Virus record (IMG/VR): IMGVR_UViG_3300024264_000100
Location: 1-34,376 of that record
Source of the DNA: a virus
Length of the DNA stretch: 34,376 nucleotides
Reading direction: 5' to 3' (one strand)
Made by a program: the position numbers and the translations under genes. The notes beneath the pieces were generated by a model. That model did not search any database. It saw nothing but the letters and a program-made list of their open reading frames with translations, and had not been told where the DNA came from. Below, piece by piece: positions 18,348-25,685 of this stretch (within the stretch, counting starts at the first letter, position 1; each line of letters begins with the position of its first letter).

Positions 18348-21300
18348 ATGGCAGACGATATATTAAAAAACATATGGAATGAGTTATCTTCAAAAGGTAA
18401 AACTAATTCCGAATTTGACACATGGAAAACTAATGTGTATAGCAATGAAGAAGTTCAAAATAATGTATACGGTTATTTAAAAGATAACGGTTATACAAAC
18501 AGTGAATTTAGTGATTGGAAAACAAACGTTTTACCAGCAAAGACAAACGACTCTGCAAGTGCAGATCCAGCTGTGGAGTCACAAAGCGATACGGGATCAC
18601 AATCGGAAGAACCTTTATCGGCTTGGCAATCAATTAAAAATTCTTTCTCTAATGTAGGTGAACAAGTTGGGGATGTATTTGAATTTTGGTTTGATACAAA
18701 CGAAGAAGAAGGAGGCGGAGCAAGATCTGCTTTAGATATAGCTACTAATACTGTATACGCTGGAATATTCGGTCAAGACAAGGTAGATCAATTTGTTAAA
18801 GAACAAGGTGAAGATTCTTGGATATCTGGAGGTATTGGAACTAAAGGCACTTTAGAATCTATTGAGAAATTTAAAAAAGAACAACTTGAAAGTAAAGAAA
18901 CACTTGGTATAATAGAAAGTGTAAAAAACGGAGATATTGGTGGTGCTCTTGCAGGAGGTGTAAATGCTATAACTTCTATGCTGGGTAGTGTTATTTATGG
19001 AGCGGGTACGTTGGGTACTGGGTTTTTTATGGACTACACGGCTGAAAACTTTGTAGAGTATAATAAATTAAAAGCTGAAAACTTAGGAGTTAGCTTTGAT
19101 GAACTATTAAAATCCGGAAAAGCAGATAATGCAATACCTATAGGCATGGGTGCTATTTCTACAGCATTAGAATTTATTGGACTAGGAGCTGTCGCTAAAG
19201 GAGCTAAAGGAGCTGTAAAAGGAACAGGATCCACAGGTTTAATAGGTATGGGTAGTAAGTATCTTGCTGAAAAACTAATATACAATAAAGGAGCTAGAGC
19301 TACTATGCGAATGCTTTCAACAGGAGCTACTGAATTTACTACAGAAATATTACAGCATGCTGCCGACCAAGTTAATGTTGAGCTAGGTAGTGTTGCTGGT
19401 ACAGATAAAGAATCAGAAATATTTAAAACAGTTATAGACGCTGTTACTAGCCAAGAAGGTTTAGAAGCAGGTCTTCAAGGATTTATTGGTGGTGGTGGAA
19501 TGGTTGCAGGCACTTATTCTGCAAAATCTATGAACACTATAAGAACAGTAGTGGACGGCGATAAAGTAAACAAAAATATAAATGATTTATCCGTACTTAG
19601 AAAAAAGTTTAATACTACTGATAATAAGTTAGTTAAAGAAGGTATACAAGCACAAATTAATGAAAAAGAATCTGAAATTGCAGACGCGGTTAGAAAAGGC
19701 AATGACATATACAATAGCTTAACTGATAAACAAATTAGCAAAATTGAAAGCTTAACTGATTTAGCAGACGCTGCTGCATTTAAAGTAACCGAGCTTAATA
19801 AGCAATTTAGAAAAAATGAGATTAGCGAAAGTCAATATACTTTAGCAATGGAAGGTTTTAAATCTGAATACGACAGCGCTAGGAAAGCTTTAACTGCAAT
19901 GGAGCTGGGGAAAAATTTAGAAACAGCAGAAACTATAGCTAAAGAAAAAGGGTTAGAATTAGACGTTAAAACCACAGCAGAAGTAGAAGCTTTAATTAAT
20001 AGCGATAAAATAAGTCCTGAAAATAGAGAAACTTACTATAAAGAAAGGAAAGAAGGAAAAGATATATCTGCTTTTGTAATTGGTAATAAATTAGTCATAG
20101 ATAAAGAAATTGCTGAAAGAACCGGGTCTATTAACGCGGGTATGCATGAAGTTTTACATCCTGTATTTAACAAACTTGTGGGTGATGCTAAAAAGCAAGG
20201 GAAAATGGTTAATCAATTCAGAAGAGCCATGACATCTTCTCAGAGAAGATTTGTTGATGCTCAAATGAAAAAAAGAGGATACACTGGAAAATCATATAAT
20301 ACCGAGTATGTAAATGTTTTTGCAGATGCTTTAAGAAAAAAACAAATAAACTATGACAAAACCGTTTTTGAAAAAATAGGTTCAGCTATTGTGTCTCCTT
20401 TTAAATCTGTTGGCTATAAAAACATAGGATTTGAAAAAGGGCAAGATGTATATAATTTTATAAAAGAATTTGATGCTAGTGCCGAGCAAGGTAAGTTAAC
20501 TGAAAAAGCTGCAAAAGCATTAGAAGGTGTTGATCTTTCAGATGCTGTCTTAAAAGAAGGTGTATCATTTTCAAAAACATTAACACCTGAACAAAATACA
20601 GAGTTTGCTGCAGATATATCTACTATAAAAAGTTTAGCTGCAGAGAATGCTGCGATAGCTAAGAAGTTTGGTAAAGAGCCTATCAAAGGCGCTAAGCAAT
20701 CTAGGTTAGAACAAAAAGTTTTAGCAGGCATTAAAACATTGGTAGACAAAGTAGTAACAAATAGAACAAAAGCATTATATGATCCTATAGCAGACGACGC
20801 TAAAAGAAATGTATCCAGACAAGAATTTAAAGATTCTATGAAGGTCGATATTGAAACGATGGCTTTAAATGAATACAACGGGTCGCAAGAGTTAGAAAAA
20901 TTCATTGTAAGTAGAGGATATTTAAGAGCAAACAACTTAGCTAAAAGATTAGGTATTGAATCACAAGAAGACGGAGGTATAAAAGCTGATGTTGATTCTG
21001 CTAAAAATATAACCAATACAAAAGACGAACAAACAATTGATCGTAGTGGGACTGTAGAGCGTGGCCAAGCGACGTTTGACGAGCTTGATATTGTAGATGA
21101 TAAGTTAATATCTGAAATAGAATCAGAGGTATCTAAAGAGCTTAGAATGCGTGCGCGAAAAGGCACACTTTCTGAAATGATTTCTGTTAAAAAAGGAAGA
21201 GATACTTATTTTGTGTCTTGGTTAGAAAACTTTGTAGATAAAACTTTATTTAAAAAGATATTAAAGAAGTGGGGAGCTATTGGAGAATCAAAAGGAGTCA

Positions 21301-24300
21301 CTGTTATACCTCCTGGTTATATAGATTTTTTAAATAGTAAAAAAGCTTTTGACATTGTTACTAAGGCTTTACCTGTAAAAACAATAAAGAAAAGTTACGC
21401 TAAGCTATTTAAAATAGAAAAAGTTGGTAGAGAATTAACACCTGAAGGCAATCCAATATATAAGATAGCGCCTATAGATAAAAAAACTTTTTTACAATAC
21501 TTTTTAGATGGTAAAAAGAATACTATATTAGAAAGACAAAAACAATTAGCTAGAGAAGTTATAACTCCTGTTGTAAAAACAGTAGTAGCTGACTATGCTA
21601 CTCCCGAAAATTTAGCTGCCTTAAAAGAGATAAACGAATTAGCTCCTGCGGAAGCTTTAGATGTTATAGGTAAAATATCAATAGATGCACAATTAAACGA
21701 ACTAGAATCTAAACTTGATAGGTACGAAGGCGAACAAAAAAGTTTTGATATTATACAATTTAGTTTCGATCAAGCACAAGATAACGGGCAAACACCTCTT
21801 GATGAGAAAAGACTTTTAGATCAAGCTAAAGCAATTGTACCTGCTATAAGAGATATTGCTAAAGATTTTGGATATAATTTTGAAAATGAAGAATTATTAT
21901 TATCTAACAAAGCTAAAGGAATTCAATTATTTAATTACGATAATACTTTAAAGTTTTATAAAACTAGGGAAAACCTTATGAAATTTATGCCTACAGAACT
22001 TACTAGGTTTAGAGGAACTATAGGTGCTTTGCTGGGTTTTATATATAGAGAAGACGGTTCTGCTTTTCCTTTTGATAAAAATAAGGTTAAAAAATTAATA
22101 AACAAAAATGGTAAAGAAATTACCAACGAAGCTACATTAAAGAAGTTTCAAGAAAAAAGTTATTCAAATTATAAAAATAGTCTTTACGATAAAAAAGGAA
22201 GTACTTCTAAGTATTCTAAAGAAACAAAAAATAAATTAAAAATATTTAATAAACTTTTATCAGAAGCTAATTTACCAAAACGTGAAGGGTTTACAACAAA
22301 TGCGTATCGAGTTAGAAAAGCAAAAGCTTTATTGAATAATAACAATTCACCTGAAACTGTTGCAGGTATATTAAAAGATTTATCTAAAACCAATGAATTA
22401 AAAACAGCAGCTGCTAAATTATATATAAGTCTTTTAAGGGATTTTGTAAATTCTTCACCAATAAATAAAAAAGAAGAAGCTGTTAAAGCTGTTGTCGTTA
22501 TGTTGGTAAGCAATAGAAATACAGTAAATGCTTTAAGATCTTTTTCAACTGTAGATAGAATTGTGTATGATTCTAAAAATGAAAAAACTAAATATCATTT
22601 TGAACACAACACAGCTATGGCTAGAATAATACCTCGTGTTTTTAGAATGATATTAGGAGATGGTCCTATAAGTTTTGATTCTAAAGCTACATTAATACCT
22701 AAGCAAATAGCTGATATTAGAGATTCAAACCCTAAAACTAAGACTAGCAACTCTGATGTTTTTATGACTTTATTAAAAACTGAGGTTGATAAAAACAAAT
22801 ATTCCACAGCTCTATTAGATTCTAATAACGATATAATACAATTTTCTAAAACATTAAACGAAGATTTTAATAATATAATAGAAGGGGCTACTGGTATAAA
22901 AGGATTTAAAGTATTCTCTGAAGCAAAAGGTAAGGTTAGAGGTAGAGACAAAGGTAAGTTTAAGTTTTTTATTCCGCCATCTGCAGATGACTTTGCAGGT
23001 TTAGTTAGTCGACTATTAGGAAAAGGGGAAGAAGGAAATAAAAATGCAGCCTGGTTTAAAGAAAACTTATTTAATCCGTTTGCTAAAGGCATTAGAGATT
23101 TTGAAACTTATAAAGAACAGACTACTCACATGGTCAAGGCTTTAAAGAAGCGTATTAAGAATGTACCTAACGGTTTAAACAAAATAAATGAAACTGGCTT
23201 TAGCAATGAAGCAGCAGTAAGAGTTTATCTTTGGGCTAAAAATGGTTATGATATTTCTGGTTTATCTAAAACTGATCAAAAAGATTTAATAAAAATAATT
23301 GAAGAGAACAAAGCTTTAAAAGAGTTTGCAGATGAATTAGATCAAACCTTTAATGGATATCCTGAACCTAATAATGATTGGTTGGCAGGCACAATTACTA
23401 CAGATGTAATTAATATGGTTAATACATCTAAGCGTGCAGAATTCTTAGAAGCTTGGCAAGAGAAATCAGATATTATTTTTTCTAAAGAAAACTTAAACAA
23501 ACTTAGAGCAGCTTACGGTGATAATTATGTGGAAGCATTACAAGACATGCTTTACAGAATGAAGACTGGTAGGAACAGACCTTCCGGAGCTAACAAGCTA
23601 ACTAATAAGTTTATGAACTGGGTTAACGATTCTGTAGGAACTATTATGTTCTTTAATACTAGATCAGCCTTACTACAAACATTGTCTATTGCAAACTTTA
23701 TTAACTGGGGTGATAACAATCCAGCTAAAGCAGCAATGGCTTTCGCAAATCAAAAACAATTTTGGGCAGACTTTGCGATGCTTTTTAATTCTAACTTCTT
23801 AAAACAAAGACGATCAGGATTAAAGAATGATGTGAATGCTGATGATATTGCAAACGCAGCAGAATCTGCAACTAATAAATCAAAGGCTGTATTAGCTTCT
23901 ATATTAAAAATGGGATTCCTACCTACACAAATGGCAGATAGTTTTGCTATAGCTATGGGTGGAGCTTCATTTATTAGAAATAGAATAAATAAATATGTTT
24001 CAGAGGGTATGGACACAAAAGCTGCTGAAGAGCAAGCGTTTTTAGATTTCCAAGAAGTAGCCGAAGAAACACAACAGTCTTCGAGGCCTGATAGAATATC
24101 TCAACAACAAGCAAGTCCATTAGGACGTATAATATTAGCTTTTGCGAATACGCCTATGCAATACATGAGATTAACTAAAAAGGCTTTCTTAGACCTTAAG
24201 AACAGGCGTGGCGATGCTAAGACTAATATATCTAAAATAGTGTATTATACTTTTGTGCAAAACATTATATTCTCTGCATTGCAATCAGCTTTATTCGCGG

Positions 24301-24872
24301 CAATGTTTGAAGATGATGATGAGGAAGCACTAAAGAATAAAGAAATAAGGATAGCTAACTCAATGCTGGACTCTATACTTAGAGGTGTAGGTATTTATGG
24401 GGCTATAGCTTCTACTGGTAAAAATATAATATTAGAAATTGACAAGCAAGCTAAAAAACCTAGACCTGATTTTACACAAGCTGCAATTAGATCTTTAGAT
24501 TTATCACCACCATTATCTTCTAAAGTTAGAAAATTAATGAGTGCAGGTAGAGCATTTAGTTATAGCAATGTTAGAGATAAAATGACTGGATACGGATTAG
24601 ATAATCCCGCTTTTTATGCAGGAGGACAAATAGTATCAGCTTTGACCAACGTACCTTTAGATAGAGCTGTTAAGAAAGCAGACAATATTCGTGTGGCAAT
24701 GGACAACGACACGAAGATGTGGCAATCTATAGCACTTTTATTAGGTTATAGTCAATGGGATCTTGGCTTAGTAGAAACTTCAGCTACTAAAAAGAAAAGT
24801 AAATGGGGGAGCACAGCTAAGTGGAAAAAAGCAAAAAATTGGAAAAAAGAATGGAAATCTAAAAACAAATAA
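18348..24872 (+). CDS. Giant internal virion protein (large polyvalent protein, 2174 aa) with zincin-like HExxH site
   Basis: This is the largest gene in the window. Residues about 9-64 hold two imperfect copies of a motif ending TNSEF(D/S)(T/D)WKTNV. A hydrophobic Gly/Ala segment lies at about 200-228 (SMLGSVIYGAGTLGTGFF). At 600-604 it has HEVLH, preceded by ERTGSINAGM, a typical zincin motif; Glu653 in NTEYVNVFADAL is a candidate third zinc ligand. Near the C-terminus are segments I recognise from large virion proteins of other phages, about 1767-1850 (FFNTRSALLQTLSIANFINW) and about 1909-1945 (LGRIILAFANTPMQYMRL), then hydrophobic helices at about 1964-1990 and 2010-2030. The tail is very basic (many Lys and Trp). 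Such proteins are packaged and injected with DNA. Protease activity, perhaps peptidoglycan or host-protein directed, is inferred only from the motif. Confidence 0.72.
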   Translation: MADDILKNIWNELSSKGKTNSEFDTWKTNVYSNEEVQNNVYGYLKDNGYTNSEFSDWKTNVLPAKTNDSASADPAVESQSDTGSQSEEPLSAWQSIKNSFSNVGEQVGDVFEFWFDTNEEEGGGARSALDIATNTVYAGIFGQDKVDQFVKEQGEDSWISGGIGTKGTLESIEKFKKEQLESKETLGIIESVKNGDIGGALAGGVNAITSMLGSVIYGAGTLGTGFFMDYTAENFVEYNKLKAENLGVSFDELLKSGKADNAIPIGMGAISTALEFIGLGAVAKGAKGAVKGTGSTGLIGMGSKYLAEKLIYNKGARATMRMLSTGATEFTTEILQHAADQVNVELGSVAGTDKESEIFKTVIDAVTSQEGLEAGLQGFIGGGGMVAGTYSAKSMNTIRTVVDGDKVNKNINDLSVLRKKFNTTDNKLVKEGIQAQINEKESEIADAVRKGNDIYNSLTDKQISKIESLTDLADAAAFKVTELNKQFRKNEISESQYTLAMEGFKSEYDSARKALTAMELGKNLETAETIAKEKGLELDVKTTAEVEALINSDKISPENRETYYKERKEGKDISAFVIGNKLVIDKEIAERTGSINAGMHEVLHPVFNKLVGDAKKQGKMVNQFRRAMTSSQRRFVDAQMKKRGYTGKSYNTEYVNVFADALRKKQINYDKTVFEKIGSAIVSPFKSVGYKNIGFEKGQDVYNFIKEFDASAEQGKLTEKAAKALEGVDLSDAVLKEGVSFSKTLTPEQNTEFAADISTIKSLAAENAAIAKKFGKEPIKGAKQSRLEQKVLAGIKTLVDKVVTNRTKALYDPIADDAKRNVSRQEFKDSMKVDIETMALNEYNGSQELEKFIVSRGYLRANNLAKRLGIESQEDGGIKADVDSAKNITNTKDEQTIDRSGTVERGQATFDELDIVDDKLISEIESEVSKELRMRARKGTLSEMISVKKGRDTYFVSWLENFVDKTLFKKILKKWGAIGESKGVTVIPPGYIDFLNSKKAFDIVTKALPVKTIKKSYAKLFKIEKVGRELTPEGNPIYKIAPIDKKTFLQYFLDGKKNTILERQKQLAREVITPVVKTVVADYATPENLAALKEINELAPAEALDVIGKISIDAQLNELESKLDRYEGEQKSFDIIQFSFDQAQDNGQTPLDEKRLLDQAKAIVPAIRDIAKDFGYNFENEELLLSNKAKGIQLFNYDNTLKFYKTRENLMKFMPTELTRFRGTIGALLGFIYREDGSAFPFDKNKVKKLINKNGKEITNEATLKKFQEKSYSNYKNSLYDKKGSTSKYSKETKNKLKIFNKLLSEANLPKREGFTTNAYRVRKAKALLNNNNSPETVAGILKDLSKTNELKTAAAKLYISLLRDFVNSSPINKKEEAVKAVVVMLVSNRNTVNALRSFSTVDRIVYDSKNEKTKYHFEHNTAMARIIPRVFRMILGDGPISFDSKATLIPKQIADIRDSNPKTKTSNSDVFMTLLKTEVDKNKYSTALLDSNNDIIQFSKTLNEDFNNIIEGATGIKGFKVFSEAKGKVRGRDKGKFKFFIPPSADDFAGLVSRLLGKGEEGNKNAAWFKENLFNPFAKGIRDFETYKEQTTHMVKALKKRIKNVPNGLNKINETGFSNEAAVRVYLWAKNGYDISGLSKTDQKDLIKIIEENKALKEFADELDQTFNGYPEPNNDWLAGTITTDVINMVNTSKRAEFLEAWQEKSDIIFSKENLNKLRAAYGDNYVEALQDMLYRMKTGRNRPSGANKLTNKFMNWVNDSVGTIMFFNTRSALLQTLSIANFINWGDNNPAKAAMAFANQKQFWADFAMLFNSNFLKQRRSGLKNDVNADDIANAAESATNKSKAVLASILKMGFLPTQMADSFAIAMGGASFIRNRINKYVSEGMDTKAAEEQAFLDFQEVAEETQQSSRPDRISQQQASPLGRIILAFANTPMQYMRLTKKAFLDLKNRRGDAKTNISKIVYYTFVQNIIFSALQSALFAAMFEDDDEEALKNKEIRIANSMLDSILRGVGIYGAIASTGKNIILEIDKQAKKPRPDFTQAAIRSLDLSPPLSSKVRKLMSAGRAFSYSNVRDKMTGYGLDNPAFYAGGQIVSALTNVPLDRAVKKADNIRVAMDNDTKMWQSIALLLGYSQWDLGLVETSATKKKSKWGSTAKWKKAKNWKKEWKSKNK

Positions 24873-24874
24873 AA

Positions 24875-25027
24875 ATGAGTGATTTGAAGTTATACATTAT
24901 AAATGGCAGCACAATAGGAGTTACCACAATAGCACCTATAGAAGATTGGCTAAAGATAATATTGTTGGTTGTAACTATAGGTTATACAATATCTAAATGG
25001 TCAAAAGTGAATGAGGAAGATAAATAA
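24875..25027 (+). CDS. Holin-like small membrane protein (50 aa)
   Basis: This 50-residue ORF begins 2 bases after the giant virion gene. It reads MSDLKLYIINGSTIGVTTIA at the start, has one clear membrane segment at about residues 25-42 (WLKIILLVVTIGYTISKW), and ends with a charged tail (SKVNEEDK). It overlaps the amidase start by 17 bases in another frame, the usual linkage of holin and endolysin. With a single predicted membrane helix it would be a class III-type or pinholin-like protein that lets the amidase reach the cell wall. Size, topology and position support it; lysis activity is inferred. A membrane anchor for another lysis component is an alternative. Confidence 0.6.
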   Translation: MSDLKLYIINGSTIGVTTIAPIEDWLKIILLVVTIGYTISKWSKVNEEDK

Positions 25028-25445
25028 AATAATAATACATTGCTCTGCCACACAAGAGGGTAGACACCTAGATGCTGCAGAAATAAATCGCTGGCATTTA
25101 AAAAGAGGCTGGAAAGGTATAGGCTATCACTATGTTGTTCTACTGGATGGAACTATAGAGTATGGTCGTAGCATATACGATCCTGGGGCTCATGTTAAAA
25201 ACCATAATAAAGATTCTATAGGAATTTGTTATATTGGAGGCGTAGAGTCAGAGAGAGGCTCAAACGGTAAGTGGATTGCTAAAGATACTAGAACGCCTGA
25301 GCAAAAAGAAAGCTTACTACTATTAATTAAAACATTAACAAAAATGCACCCCGAAGCTACGATACATGGGCACAATGAATTTGCTGCGAAAAGTTGCCCG
25401 TGCTTTGATGCTAATAAAGAATATTGTAATATAAAAAGTGTATAG
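25011..25445 (+). CDS. N-acetylmuramoyl-L-alanine amidase (T7 lysozyme-type endolysin)
   Basis: This is a 144-residue Amidase_2/PGRP-family enzyme that cleaves the amide bond between N-acetylmuramic acid and L-Ala in peptidoglycan. The zinc ligands fit T7 lysozyme (His17, His122, Cys130): His10 in IIIHCSAT, His121 in IHGHNEF and Cys129 in KSCPCFD. The catalytic Tyr46 and Lys128 correspond to Tyr39 in GYHY and Lys127. The length is close to T7 lysozyme (151 aa) and there is no cell-wall binding domain or signal peptide, so a holin would be required for export; a candidate overlaps it. The T7 enzyme also inhibits its RNA polymerase, but no such polymerase is seen here and that role is not claimed. 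Confidence 0.93.
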   Translation: MRKINKIIIHCSATQEGRHLDAAEINRWHLKRGWKGIGYHYVVLLDGTIEYGRSIYDPGAHVKNHNKDSIGICYIGGVESERGSNGKWIAKDTRTPEQKESLLLLIKTLTKMHPEATIHGHNEFAAKSCPCFDANKEYCNIKSV

Positions 25446-25448
25446 CAT

Positions 25449-25595
25449 ATGAGAACAAAAGGAACAGGTCCTCAAGGACTAGGAGTAAAAGGAAACAATG
25501 GATATCATATAGGATCGCCTGCTAAATGCTGGAAGACACATAAGCGAGTACCAGGTACTAAAAAAGGCGCTAAAGGTAGTTGTGAAAAGAAATAA
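25449..25595 (+). CDS. Small basic Gly/Lys-rich protein with two Cys (48 aa)
   Basis: This short ORF begins 3 bases after the amidase stop. It begins MRTKGTGPQGLGVKGNNGYH and ends PGTKKGAKGSCEKK, with a central SPAKCWKTHKRV. Nearly a third of residues are Lys or Arg and a quarter Gly, with two Cys and no membrane segment. Short basic proteins of this style occur late in structural blocks of marine phages and may bind nucleic acid or sit inside the virion, but I do not know a characterised relative. It is considered real because of tight spacing and phage-like composition. Its stop codon lies in the A-rich flank of the terminator hairpin for the opposing operon. Confidence 0.55.
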   Translation: MRTKGTGPQGLGVKGNNGYHIGSPAKCWKTHKRVPGTKKGAKGSCEKK

Positions 25596-25618
25596 AAAAA
25601 GGGATCATTTCTGACCCC
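25594..25618 (-). terminator. Rho-independent terminator of the minus-strand operon
   Basis: Read on the minus strand, GGGGTCA-GAAA-TGATCCC forms a 7-bp stem (one G-U pair) with a GNRA tetraloop, followed at once by seven T. It lies 66 bases beyond the nrdA stop codon and is a classic intrinsic terminator for the nucleotide/replication operon. In the plus direction the G-U pair becomes an A-C mismatch and no T tract follows, so it is predicted to work mainly in one direction. Confidence 0.8.
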
Positions 25619-25623
25619 CTCTT

Positions 25624-25648
25624 CTAACTAACTAACTAACTAACTAAC
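25624..25648. repeat. (CTAA)6 tetranucleotide repeat with stops in all six frames
   Basis: Six perfect tandem copies of CTAA plus one C stand between the two convergent gene blocks. Because the period is four, the plus strand has TAA in all three frames, and the complement (TTAG)6 has TAG in all three frames. It therefore ends translation of any read-through in either direction. Whether this is selected or a simple slippage repeat cannot be told from one genome. Confidence 0.9.
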
Positions 25649-25649
25649 C

Positions 25650-25685
25650 AAAAGTTATTATACTATCTAAATAGTTATAACTTTT
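25650..25685 (+). terminator. A/T-rich hairpin at the convergent junction, possible plus-strand terminator
   Basis: Outer arms AAAAGTTAT (25650-25658) and ATAACTTTT (25677-25685) pair over 9 bp, and inner arms ACTAT and ATAGT pair over 5 bp around a CTAA loop, with a small asymmetric bulge between. The 3' arm ends in four T on the plus strand. It overlaps the nrdA stop codon by two bases. As the only other structured element after the lysis genes it is the best candidate for ending plus-strand transcripts, but the stem is weak (few G-C pairs). Confidence 0.45.

Noticed and set aside
20414-21166. 250-codon open frame on the minus strand inside the giant virion gene
   Set aside because: Ser/Leu/Phe-rich antisense shadow of an AT-rich coding frame, with no operon context and no recognisable domain.
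22595-23092. 165-codon open frame on the minus strand inside the giant virion gene
   Set aside because: It has the composition of an antisense shadow and runs against a clearly coding frame.
25624-25648. (CTAA)6 as part of a CRISPR or attachment site
   Set aside because: It is a simple four-base tandem repeat without spacers, integrase or tRNA nearby.
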